A stretch of DNA of 64,000 nucleotides from Haliotis asinina (lineage: Eukaryota > Mollusca > Gastropoda > Lepetellida > Haliotidae): the NCBI RefSeq assembly GCF_037392515.1, contig NC_090288.1:60559673-60623672 (forward strand), in the 5' to 3' direction. The notes beneath the pieces were generated by a model. The model was not told the origin of the DNA and did not search any database. It was given only the letters and a program-made list of their open reading frames with translations. Positions 10,901 to 22,277 of the stretch are shown piece by piece; positions within the stretch are counted from its first letter, which is position 1; each line of letters opens with the position of its first letter. The translations under genes were made by a program, and so were the position numbers.

Positions 10901-13900
10901 CACCAAGAATCAGTTATCACTTTGAAATACAAAAGTTAGTAAGGCACCGTCTACATCATGGTTTCCTGGTCAATATGAACACAATATTTAAAAGGATCAT
11001 CGGTTCATCTGAGCATTATTAAACAGCCAAATTCATATATATTTTAGCCTCAAAAGCTAAATTAACTTGACATGAATTCAATTACAGGAAAATTTAGAAA
11101 GTATTTCACAAACAAGGAGATAAAAATTCATATTAAATTATTTTGTTCCAAATTCAACTCCAAATGTAACTGATTTTGGAGGTTCGTTTTGGTAGACTGT
11201 TGCCTGACACAAACAAAACACATGGGAACCAACATTACTGTCCACTGTAAGGTGTTCTGAGCAATGCTGATCCATTAATAAATTCCTGCCCACCCCCATT
11301 ATCACAGGTATTAAATACGCTTTATGATCTGTGACCTAAGTCATCAATCTGAAGCTGTGCTGACCTGATGAATGAAGGCTGCACCGAAGCCGAGGGTGTC
11401 TAGGAGCAGGTTCATGAGGGCCTTGACATGTTTGTGTATGTATACATCTGGGATCAGCATTATGGCCTTGTAGTGCTGCAACAATACAAATAGTCCTCAG
11501 GTAACTAGCACTTTATTCCACCTCCAATAACAATGATTTCCCACTTGATACTGAGCACGTCAACATGGATAAGGAGAATACAGTCAAACCACGTTAATCC
11601 GAAAACTTCTGTTTTTCATCAAAAACGTTCCGATAGTGAAAAGTACGGACTACTGAAGCAAACACCTCTTCAGGAGAGTTACTTCCCTTTGTCATACTGA
11701 GACAAGAACATACGAACGTATACATGTATCAAATGACTTTATTACAGTTTGTAGACATAACAACTTGAATATTAACATAACAATCAATCAATGCAATGTC
11801 TGAATAGATTATTTATAGTATTACACATACCAATCACTCACTTGTGTTGAAAGAAATCTTCAATAACAGTCTGCTTCCCCTTGATAAACTTGTTTCGAAA
11901 TTGAGTAACATGATTTGAAGCGGTAAAGCCATCCGCATGAATAGCCAAAATCATGAATGTCCATTTTGTTTCCAAAATCCTTAGCCTTTTCTAACAGAAT
12001 ATCATCACTGACCGAGGCGGTCTTACTGGTCATTTCATTGGTCCAAACAAAAAGAGCCTCCTCTAACTTTTTATGTTTCGCATTTCTTGCCCTAATCAAA
12101 GAAGCCGAATCTTCCCCAATGTTTAGCCACTTCTCCTTATTACGCCAAATGTCCGAAATTGTGCTCTTGCCGATTAAGTGTCCGAATTCTTGGCCAAAAT
12201 GCTTACTAATCAGATCAAAACTGGCTTTAGGATTTTTCTCTTTGTATCTACAAAGATATTTCTCTTTTTTGTGCGGCAGTAATTTCACATCGTTTATGCT
12301 TAGGGGCGGGACTTGCCATTGTGACTGACAGGTGTCAAGTGCAGCTGATCTCATTCTGACTCGATCAGTATTTTATACAGCAAGAGAACATGACAGGTAC
12401 TACTCAAACTAAACAAAAGTGAAACCTATTAACTGATTAAAATCACAAACTAATGACATGCTCAACTCAGAAGTGTCACCTCAGTTAACAATTACAACTG
12501 AAGTCAGCCGATGAAGACCAGCGCTAATCACAGGCGCGCACGAGGTAAGACTATTATCCGAACCTTTTTGATGTACCGCCGGATTAATGAAGCAAAACCA
12601 TGTGTAATTTGCCAATCTGTCACCGCTAATTAACGTTCGGATACGGAGACTGAAGCATCGGATTAATGAATCAACAGGTAATGAGTTTATATAGTAAACA
12701 AGATTGGTTACAGCCAGCTACTGTTCGGATATCGCGGGAATCGGATTGTCGGGTCCAGACTAACGCCGCCTGACTGTAGAAACATTTGTCTCGAACACAG
12801 GATTTAATAGTAGTCATCAAATAATTTGGCTTAAGCCTGCTTGAACCACATGCATAACATATGATGATAGATATTGTGGGGGGAATTATTTGCACCTTCA
12901 CTCATAACGTATACACCCCAAATACACCAGATGTATTAAACTTGTACTGCCTAAGGATATCACATACCTTAAGATCCTTAATTGGTATGCTGAGATATGT
13001 TTCCAAAGCCTTGCTCCAGATGACCTCTAGGTCAGCCATGACTGATGAGAGAGATCCACATGGTCCCCCATGGAGGTTTAGACGTCCACGCCGCATCGGC
13101 CAGTGTAGGGTGTAGTTGTCTGATGGGTGCACATACAATGCCTACAAGAAAGGCCATATTGAACATTCTTGTTGAACACTATCACTAAGCATGGGCATAA
13201 CAATTGCTGCTGCATCCATAAGACTCTGTAACATGCCTTTTGGCGGCAAAAGCAATGGTAGTAATCATGGTTATGCTCTAAAATGTATTAGAATTCTCTG
13301 ATCGTTGTTTACAGACACCAGGCTCAGGATCATTCAAACAGAATTTCAGCTCCATTCAGCCAGTAGTATCTGAGATGTAATAAATGCATGTGTTCAATAA
13401 AAGCACTACATCTAGAGATCAAAGATGGCATAATAATTAGAAACATAAAGAAAGCATTACATGAAATAACTCATATGACAAGATTGCCGTCCATCAAATT
13501 TATAATGATATACCTAAAACTGATGGCACAATTGAAATTTTAAATATGGCCATGTTTATAATTATATTAACAACTGCTAGTGTATAGACACAAGATAGCT
13601 CGGATAATTCAAACTCAGTTTCAGGCTCTGTATGTTTCTGAAGGTCTGAGGTAAGTTACTGACATGTGTCACTATAAGAAACAGGTTCCACTTTCCTCCT
13701 ATAATGTGTGCCTGCTGAGACAATGCTAGAACACTAAACCCTCTCCGGATGAAAAGGCTACAAACCTCTTCTCCAATTATACAGGCAGGTTTCTTATCAG
13801 TCTGTGTCCATTTTAGAGGGCAAATAACATCAGTCCTCTCTCCTTTTGATGACTGGTTGTAAGCAAAATGCTGAAAAAGGCAAAAAATACTTCAGTAAAA

Positions 13901-16900
13901 TAACCGTTTTGGCACATAAGGAAGGAAAATAACAGACGTGATAAGTTATTGGGATGCTTGATTCTCACTTGTTGGGTCTGCATCTGACTTGACTTGGCAC
14001 AGTGATTGAATTAACTCATTAAGGCTGAGAGACACATATGTGCAGCAAATTAATCAACTTCTCACATGTATGTCAGCAGAAAGTACCTCTCATTCAGCGA
14101 GAGACTCACATGTGTGTTTTACGTGTTAAATTTGTACTGTACCAATTATTTCTATCAATTTAGTAGTAGTGATCAAAGATTAGCTTTCCTTACGAGAGAG
14201 GTTACCTTTTGTGTTAATCAGAAGAAGTATTGAAGTGTTTTGATAACAATTGCTAGAAATGTCATACGCTTGTACAGGTAAATGAACACATGTCTGCGAG
14301 AAAGGGGATATGAGATGTTGTTACAGGAGGTAAGCATTTGTTACTCGTCACTGGAAGTAAATACTAAAATACTATTTGTGCACATTGATTGACAAGGTTA
14401 CACCACCTGCTTCTAAATGCAAATAATACCTAATAAATATAAAACAAGATGCAAAATGACGAGGACATACAAAGCATTCAGAGTAGAATACTTTGAATTT
14501 TACGTTGTAATAGCTTATATAATGAATCATAGACGTAAATAGCAATACTGTATTACACCCATGTTCGTATAGATTTGAAATAAACCAAGTTACTAATTTA
14601 GACTTAATTCAGTTGCGACTATTGATTTTTCATAATTCTAAAGTTGATGGTGTTACATAATTGGATATGAAGTGATAACTCTTGTATCAACTCATAATAT
14701 ATAAATTACACATAAACCATACAAATTTTGTTCAAGCTGTTAAAAGTTTCATGTTGATATGAATTGTGATCTTTCAATGCAGTTTACATAAGCATTGTGT
14801 TTGTATTTGATCTCTGTAATTATCTGATCCAGTGTAATTATCATGTGTATCAAGTCTCTGCTGATGCATCGTCAATAAAAGCAGGATAATACATCAATTA
14901 CGGAATTGATACTCATGCGTATAATCAATCAGACAACAGGAATGAGATATTTGAACAGCCTGTGGCAGAATGCATGTCCAGTTTCACCCTTGTTGAAAGG
15001 TTTGTCCCGTGACAAGAGAAAAACAAACTAATATGCTGTTATATCATTGGACAACCTGTTTTAAAGAGTCACAACCATTATCAATCTTCTGGGCCTCGTT
15101 TGCATTCAAAATAAATGTAAGCATGCCCATCTTCATAAATATTTGGGGGATTCAACTGCAAGTGTATACAATATAATAAATCAGTATCGTGTCACTTTTT
15201 GAATTCTATAATACACATATTTCAATTAGGATATTCATTCGTACCAATGTGCAGATTATATTTAAATGTTCAGCAAGCCATTATGTTTGATGTACTACTA
15301 CTAGTGTGCACTAAATACTATATCTACTCAATCGTTGGATTGGGCTATCCCCGGTAATAATAATCGGATTGTAGCGATTTGAGCGCTTTAAGGAAAAATA
15401 AACTCGCCAAAGAGCTTGTTAGTCCTGTGTGTAAATATCATGCATCCTCGCAATTATGTATGTTCACAATACACAAACTTTTTCATGACAGATAGAGTTG
15501 ATAAAGCTGAAATCCAGCATATCAATTGGTCAACGATCTAGCAAATAATCAATCTGTATCCAAGCTGTTTAGTGACCAAATGTGCTCCACGCCCACGCCC
15601 ACGCCCCATCACCTGTCATTTCCTCTGTGACAGGTATCTCATGATATGATTGGTTATAGATAACAAATCAGCCACTATATTGAAAAGATGAGATGCAAAA
15701 CGTTTTATTTGGTAACTTTGATGACGCCCCATGCTATGACCCTTTGTCTTATATATATAGTATTATAGCAAGGAATAGTATTATACAATGTGTATACATG
15801 CATGTTCGTATGATAATGTATGTTTTCTGCGTTAAATCTAGATGAACCAAAGTGACAAACTGTGAATCTGCTTCATGTAAGTCACAGATTAGTGTATTAC
15901 TCCTTTCCCTAAAATATTCAGTATACTAGCAATGTATCAGAGAAAATGCTTCTTTCATAGAAGAATATTAAGCATGTAAGTACATTCTTAACATAGATGT
16001 TTTGTACAATTTAACCTCACACAATATGAGAGTTTGTTTAAGTATGTCTCATGTCTTACATATAAAGAATACATACATATGTCAAGAAAATATATATGTA
16101 CACGCCACCAAAGGTCTACAAGAGAAAGTGCAATAAAATTTCATGAAACATTACACATATGATATGTATTCTCACCTGCTTTCTTTCAACATATATCTTT
16201 ACAACACAATTAAACAATTACACAATCAGGAATTGCTCGTGTGACGAGACAGTTTCCTATATTCTCTTAAACCTGCCAGGGATATCAGGCCTGAATAGAG
16301 CCCTAATTAGTCTTGCCACAGAAAGCCAGGCAATCAGCATGGCATTCCAGGTGTTGAGCAGTGAAGTGGCTCTCGGGCTTAAGGAGTTAAAGGTAGACTG
16401 TCTTGAATGCATGTCGAGTCATTGACTGTGTATACTTTAACTTAAGATACCAACTTGAGTGTATTAATTGGTGATTGTTCTTTTACATTTCCCTTTACTA
16501 TAAAAATACAATTAACAAATATGCATTGTATCATTTAAATTATGAAAGAACTGTCTCTCACAAAATACTGCAGAATGAGTCATATACCTGTTTGTTTGAA
16601 GTAGTTTGTCTGTAGCCGCCCATTGAGTTCGGTTTGGTAAGAAGAGCCTCCTCTGCATTTTTCAAACCAGTTTTCATGAGATGGTTTGCTTCTGGATGCT
16701 GAACAACAGCAATTGATTACATGCATCACATATCATATATGAACCTCCACCTGTACAATGTGAACTGACAAACTGCATCAAACATTTATCAGAAGCTTAA
16801 AAACCTTTAACACTGATAACAAGCAACATGACAAATATATGCTTGGTTACTTAACTCGTTTGATTTGTTGTTTGTACATTTCCTCTGATTAAGATAATCT

Positions 16901-17549
16901 TGGTAATGAAACAAAAACAGACTTCATGTGTGCAAAAAACATGGAAAGTAATGCAATCATTTCTGACTGAAAAGTTACTGACCAAATACTATGAACGGCA
17001 ATATAGTCAACACAGTGTTTAACAATCAAATGAACCCTGTAATAAAGACTTGTTTTCCTTACGTTACATTCTGGGCGCATCAGCCAAGACTCTGGAACTC
17101 TTGGGCTCTGTACCTTCTTCCTGCGAGCAACGCAGTGGGGAATTGTAATTGGGTATGGGTCCGACGCACGGCCGAGTCGCAGGTTGTAGGAGCCAGGGTG
17201 AATAATCACCACTGTAGCTGGCTGAATCGGCTAAGGTCAAAACAACACCCAGTTATTAACAATCACATGGATATTCCATAGTTCATATTTCTCGTATATG
17301 TTTGCTGTTACATCATGCACCTGTCATGCTTTGTATCTTCTGTACAGGCCCTAAAACGCACATGAAAGAACGGTAATTCGTCTTTGGTGCTTTTGTAAAC
17401 ATAAAAAATGATTTGCCGAATGATCAAGTTTGTTACGTGTTCTTTGTCAGATTAAAAGAACTCACAACTTTACAGAGTGGAATAGTTACCTCGATTACGG
17501 GATCAGGTATTGGTTGAGCAAATGGCTTTTTGGTTGAAGTAGGAGGCAT
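7916..17549 (-). CDS. ACTR8: Actin-related protein 8 (INO80 complex subunit), complete, 12 exons
   Basis: Exons in transcript order: 17490-17549, 17063-17230, 16588-16698, 13766-13870, 12968-13141, 11365-11475, 10732-10847, 10399-10552, 9588-9827, 8769-9018, 8310-8476, 7916-8059. All introns are GT/AG and the phases join to 599 codons plus TGA; human ACTR8 is 624 aa. Landmarks shared with human ARP8: VVIIHPGSYNLRLGRASD (about residues 27-44), HWPMRRGRLNLHGGP (exon 5), ESVCATYGTG followed by VVDVGDQKTSISCVEDG (exon 7), YGGSDVTRCF (exon 8), GDPVDPHDESYL (exon 9) and the terminal LLRERAPFIW. An acidic, variable linker (EEEEEEDTEP) precedes the last actin-fold segment. ARP8 is a nuclear actin-fold protein that helps INO80 bind nucleosomes. 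Intron 5 contains a Tigger-like element. Identification is very secure. Confidence 0.96.
9311..9402. repeat. 46-bp tandem duplication
   Basis: Two near-identical units starting CATGTTGACATACTCTGCAG, in an ACTR8 intron. They differ at about one position, so the duplication is recent. Confidence 0.85.
9851..9970. repeat. 40-bp tandem repeat, 3 copies
   Basis: Three copies of a unit with GGTGGGTCTGGGTGGAGACT and GGTTAATAATACTGAATATG, in the ACTR8 intron next to exon 9. Confidence 0.85.
10010..10160. repeat. Degenerate GTGAGTGGGTGAGGTATT minisatellite
   Basis: Repeated GTGAGTAAGTGGGTGAGGTA variants with irregular spacing in an ACTR8 intron. Confidence 0.8.
11581..12776 (-). mobile_element. Tigger/pogo-type DNA transposon, internally deleted
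   Basis: A 1,196-bp unit flanked by TA on both sides (11579-11580 and 12777-12778). The ends read CAGTCAAACCACGTTAATCC and, inverted, CAGTCAGGCGGCGTTAGTCT, matching at about 16 of the first 23 positions. CAGT termini and a TA duplication are typical of pogo/Tigger. The element carries a CENP-B-like N-terminal region but no DDE/D catalytic core, so it cannot move itself. It lies antisense-coded in ACTR8 intron 5, on the host gene's own strand. Confidence 0.75.
11860..12354 (-). pseudogene. Tigger transposase N-terminal region only (CENP-B-type DNA-binding domain), 164 aa
   Basis: An intact 164-codon frame from ATG. A first helix-turn-helix (about residues 47-75: FDLISKHFGQEFGHLIGKST and onward) is followed by a CENP-B/Tc5-type helix-turn-helix (about residues 93-155, with KKLEEALFVWTNEM and CGWLYRFKSCYSIS). 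The frame stops soon afterwards, with no catalytic domain. Full Tigger transposases are about 450-600 aa, so this is an internally deleted copy. An intact DNA-binding-only frame could still bind related transposon ends, but nothing here shows that it is expressed. Confidence 0.7.
13871..16587 (-). other. ACTR8 intron 3, AT-rich, nothing recognised
   Basis: A 2.7-kb intron bounded by a GT donor and AG acceptor. It is AT-rich with no protein-like frame of known family, no SINE of either window family and no clear tandem array. Confidence 0.55.
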
Positions 17550-17991
17550 TCTTCTTGAGCTGTGCAATGAATCCAACTCAATACATGTGCATGAGTTCTA
17601 CGTCATTGTTATCGGTGTTTACTAAGGGAGGCCACGCGTGCAAGTTCTAAATCTACGTACCGCTAATAGCAAGGACGATAAGGCCACACAAAGTGGGTGT
17701 GGTAAAAGCAAGCCCTCTTATTGGTCGACGCTTGCTATCGTCCGCCGTTTGTATCAAGATTGTTTACTTGAGAGTCAAAATCGGCTTCCAATCGACTTTC
17801 AGAAATAACAGTAAAGAGATGGTAGGCGTCGATTATGTTTAGATGAAGTTTTAATTGATTGCATGCGATGGTACAGTAAGCAGGAAGGTGGGAAGCGTCC
17901 GGCCTTGTCTAGATGTATTGTGCTGTGAAGTCGGTGGGGGTCATCTCAAGTTTTCTATATTTTACACACAGAAAAATCTTGAATCCTCGCA

Positions 17992-18147
17992 ATGACTCGA
18001 CATCCTGTGGTTCCCGGTGACTGGTCCATCGCAAATGGGTCTTGGCCCGCGGGTCATGGGGTCTACCTCGTTTCGCAGGTTACATGTGATCATGAAAGAT
18101 TTTCAATGTTATTGCCAGGGACAGACATTATTCGTGGAGGGAACTGA
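17992..18147 (+). CDS. Short unrecognised frame divergent from ACTR8
   Basis: A 51-codon frame opening MTRHPVVPGDWSIANG, about 440 bp from the ACTR8 start and on the opposite strand. Its first 29 codons end at CAG followed by GTTACA, which could be a splice donor. No family is recognised and no downstream exon was found. It may be a transcript from a bidirectional promoter, or chance. Confidence 0.15.
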   Translation: MTRHPVVPGDWSIANGSWPAGHGVYLVSQVTCDHERFSMLLPGTDIIRGGN

Positions 18148-18168
18148 TGCCACTCCTGCAAGGACAAC

Positions 18169-18550
18169 TGTTGTACAATGTACATGTTTGTACATGTGTG
18201 TAGAGAAAATAGTGGCATGGAGACGACATCCTGCTATACATCCTCCTAGTGAATAATGTCAAGTTATTGGACATAATTTTATTTCATTATTATTTTTATG
18301 TCCGTTATAGAGACGATCTATCATTGTTGGATTTGGAGAGAGTAGATTTAACTGTCGAACTATGATAAAATAGATAAGAGGTCATTTCACCTGGATTGTA
18401 ATGTTTTACTTAAAGGCAACACCATTTACAATTCACAAATTTTCATACATACGAGTATATGGAATGTTGTACAATGTACATGTTTGTGGTGTGTTGAGAA
18501 ACTATGGATACGATATCCTGTTATACATTCCCCTAGTGAATAATATACCA
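18169..18550. repeat. Duplicated ~85-bp block
   Basis: The segment at about 18169-18260 (GTTGTACAATGTACATGTTT through CCTAGTGAATAAT) recurs diverged at about 18463-18547. The two lie about 290 bp apart in direct orientation. It could be an interspersed repeat pair or a local duplication. Confidence 0.6.
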
Positions 18551-18579
18551 TATACAAATGTTCAGTTTATATTTTGATG

Positions 18580-18805
18580 TCATAAGAGGCGACTATGCTT
18601 GTCGGAAGAGGCGACTAACGGGATCGAGTGGTCAGGCTTGCTGAGTTGGTTGACACATGTCATCGGTTCCCAACTGCGCAGATCCATGCTCATGTTGTTG
18701 GTCACTGGATTGTCTGGTCCAGACTCGATTATTTCCAGACCGCCGCCATATGGCTGGAATATTGCCGAGTGCGGCGTAAAACTAAACTCACTCACTCAAT
18801 CAGCT
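18580..18805 (+). repeat. SINE-like repeat, family B
   Basis: Contains GGCGACTAACGGGATCGAGT, TCATCGGTTCCCAACTGCGC, CTGGTCCAGACTCGATTATT and a GCGGCGTAAAACTAAACTCA tail. It is close to the family consensus inferred from copies in this window. Confidence 0.8.
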
Positions 18806-19789
18806 ACTAGTTTATATCTTGAAGAAAAATAATTAAAAGCAATATATCCAAAAGGGAAGCATGATTATGATAATTTATTACACAAACAAAATCGAATGCT
18901 CTGTTTGAATGACATTTGGTGGTTTACAATGAAGACATATTCAGGTACTTTATGTAGGACAGCCTTATTGCAGTATAACTCTTTCGACATCGCTACTTAC
19001 ATTGTTGTAATGCAAGATTATAATACTACAGCACAGCAATAGTTGGTTGTCAGGGATAGTATTTTTTAACTTTAGATGTGGACTATGTTAATGACAAGCC
19101 ATTCTCACGATTACCTAGATATTACTGACATCTTTAACTGGTTTAACGACATATGTACCACTTTCAGAGTAACGGGTGCTTGAGAATGGCAAGGTTGTTG
19201 GTGTTGGGTAGGCGACTTTTAGGGGCATGCATAAACATGAGCCGTTTTTCTTTTTCGACATCGTGCGAAAGGGTGGACAATTGCAACAATGGGTTCGAGA
19301 GTCAATACAAGAACCCTACTCCTAGAGGAAGGCGACAACCTTAAGATTTTCATGTTCATTTTATCCATACATATGTGTTTATAAAATATTTCAGGTTGTC
19401 TTGTCTTGTCCGGCAGAAGAAAGAACACTAGTGGCACCATCTTTCCGTTGACATGAGCGTGTAGACCGGGTGTACAGCTGTGTGAAGAAGGGATGGCACT
19501 CCGCAGAACGTTCTACGGGTTGTTGTAGCACATACTGATTCGGAAACCATGCACATAACGAGAAATTCAACTGAAGAGTTGTCCTTTGCAATGCTATCAC
19601 CCATTCAAAATATAAATAACGCTGTATGCATTGCATTACTGATATAATTGAAATCAGGAATTTGTTTATATCGTTAAATCATATCCTGATGTATTTAATC
19701 TGAAAACATATCAACAATTCCATTCAAGATATGCTTTATTAAGTCGTTGATAAAACATATTTTATTAATTAGCACTTGATTCATTTCAT

Positions 19790-19947
19790 AATGGGGCGAT
19801 GAGGTTTCCTAATGGTTAAATCGGTTTCTCGTCACGCCAAAGTTCGGGTTCGATTCCCCACGTGAGTACACATACAGTGTCCCCCACCGTGATACTGATG
19901 ATACATTGCTAAAAGCGGCGTTAAACTGAAAGCACTCGCTCATCACG
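19790..19947 (+). repeat. tRNA-derived SINE, family A
   Basis: Has GGTTTCCTAATGGTTAAATC (A-box region), GGTTCGATTCCCCACGTGAG (good B-box match), a GTGTCCCCCACCGTGATACT body and a GCGGCGTTAAACTGAAAGCA tail. Confidence 0.8.
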
Positions 19948-20394
19948 TAATATCATGGATTATATTTTATAATTCTTTATGCGTTTTCTTAATTTCAAGA
20001 TATCTTCAGTTCAATTCATACAGATGATATCGGTACCGTCTTCATATAGGTCTTGAAATGACTAGCCATATTTTGATGCCTCCTACGCGAAAACCAGCGA
20101 TTATGTGTCTTCAGGTGTTTTCTGTGATGTATTCATCTTCATTCATCCAATTTGTTGGAAACATGTAAGTATTTTACATTTGCTGTGTTCTTCTTCTATG
20201 TTGGTATGCGCCGTGTAAGTTAAAACAGATAATTCGTTTCAAATGGTTCATCTACTTTTGTTCGACGTTCCATGACATGTTTCAGTAGAATGGATTTTAT
20301 TTCATGAGGCCAATTATAATCAGGAATATATACAATGAAATGCAAATGTGAAACTTATACATAAATAAGGCAGGGATACTAGCAGTGCACAATG

Positions 20395-20620
20395 GGGTCC
20401 CGTGAAAATCCGGATTAGAATTTGATCTTCAGCAACCCATGCTTGTTGTAAGAGGTGATTATGGACAGTCAATCTCACTGACTCGGTTGACATATGTCAT
20501 CCCAACTGCACAGATCGATGCTCATGCTGTTCATCACTGGAGTCTCCGGTGCAGACTATATTATTTACAGACCATATAGTTGGAATCATACTCAGTGCAT
20601 GCCATCACAACATTAACCAA
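20395..20620 (+). repeat. SINE-like repeat, family B, diverged
   Basis: Head CCGTGAAAATCCGGATTAGA, then CTTCAGCAACCCATGCTTGT and CTGACTCGGTTGACATATGT. The tail is eroded, so this is an older copy. Confidence 0.65.
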
Positions 20621-20768
20621 CAAACCAACATATGGCAGACAAGATCTTAGTCTCTTGTGTTTGGGTTGCAACTGGTCCCTGGAGCAGTCTCGGAGACATG
20701 TTTGATGCATTTGGTCTTACTTCCACGGTGTGATTCGTTCATTATAATTTTTATGTAGAGCTAGGACG

Positions 20769-20852
20769 CGCGCTCGCACATGCACATGCACACGCACATG
20801 CACACGCACACGCATACGCACACGCACATGCACACGCACACGCACACGCACA
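20769..20852. repeat. CACGCACATG microsatellite
   Basis: Alternating CACACGCACA and CATGCACACG units over about 84 bp. Confidence 0.9.
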
Positions 20853-21714
20853 CCATAATGGCACATAAAAACCACCACGACAGGCGTCTACGTAGTTTGA
20901 ATAACAGTTTCTGGTAAAGACAGGCTGAACTAGTCAAACAAAGGTATAATTTTCATGCAACGCCAACTGGATGGTACTGATGTTACGGTACTGTTTCCAT
21001 CTTATCTGTTATAAATATACACATTCACCTTTTAGTTGTATTATTTATACTGACTCAAATCCCAATAAATATGTCTAAATGAACCGATTGCACATGATCA
21101 AGTTTATCATTAGTTTATACAAAAAAAACCCATAGTATTCCGATCAATTATTATCACTTGTTTTTATTTCACGTGAAAGTCTTCATGAAATATGTTTTAC
21201 ATACTGCTGCCTATTTCTATGGTAATTGCATCTTACTTCTGCGGTGCGGTGTGGTGTGGTTAAAACTACACACTGTCAACTCCCTGGACACTAACATCAC
21301 AACGTTAATTTGCTCAATGTGACCAACTCCATATAAAATGTACAGTTTATGAGTTTGATTTTTCGACGATAATTGAAGAACTACTGACGCAATAAAGCTT
21401 TCCCTGCGAATGAACATCTAAAATATATCTAAGAACTGACAACTGAAACTACTGATCAAGATGTCATATTTCGTGTTCAAATGATCATTTTCCGCGATCT
21501 TGTTTGGACACTCAGGAGGGTGCCCTCGCAAAACGCACAGTGGCAATAAATGTACAGGGCGTCAATTAAGCTATGGCAGAAAGATCTGTAAATTTCTAGA
21601 CCCGTCTGTCAAATGGCAAAACCTGATATTCTGGCAAAATAATGAAAACGTTAGGAACAGCTTACCCTTAAGGTTGTGCCACGTACCTCTGGGGCACTGA
21701 ATTCCACATTTCGT

Positions 21715-21812
21715 GTGGACAGCGTTTCCACGGGCGTATATCCAGTGTCCCGCCATGATGTTGCTGGATTTTTGCTAAAAGCAGTGTAAAACACTGCTCA
21801 CTGACTTTTCTT
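21715..21812 (+). repeat. SINE family A, 3' fragment
   Basis: Contains CAGTGTCCCGCCATGATGTT and TTTTTGCTAAAAGCAGTGTA, the family-A body and tail, without the tRNA-like head. Confidence 0.55.
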
Positions 21813-22164
21813 TCAGACAATGGTGGCAAGAAATTAAAACAAGGTGAGCCAGTGTGCTATCGGATTGGACCATTGCCTTTGTTAAGTCATGCAATAGTAT
21901 ATGCATGTAGATATAAGTTTATTGTAAGCCCACACAATTGAAATCTTGAACTGTTCAGGTAAGAAGCAGTTCCCATTAAATCATGGACTTATATATCGAA
22001 TTATACCCAGATTTCCCGTTTATATATATCGTTTTGTTACACCTATCTGAATAATGATGACTAATACTTATAGTCACCTCAGGTTAATCAACAACTTTCG
22101 AAATATGTCCCTTCACGTCTATCATGTAAGCCATTTTGACCTGTGTATACGTGATGTGCGTAAC

Positions 22165-22277
22165 GGACGTCAGTACGGCTCTACAAACGTCAGTACGGCT
22201 CTACAAACGTCAGTACGGCTCTACAAACGTCAGTACGGCTCTACAAACGTCAGTACGGCTCTACAAACGTCAGTAGT
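22165..22277. repeat. 20-bp tandem repeat, about 5.5 copies
   Basis: Exact repeats of CAGTACGGCTCTACAAACGT. The lack of divergence between units points to recent expansion. Confidence 0.95.

Noticed and set aside
16159-16425. An 88-codon frame in ACTR8 intron 3
   Set aside because: Opposite strand to the gene, no domain, no splice context. Taken as chance.
22165-22277. Possible CRISPR-like array
   Set aside because: The 20-bp units are directly adjacent with no spacers, and the genome is eukaryotic. It is a simple tandem repeat.
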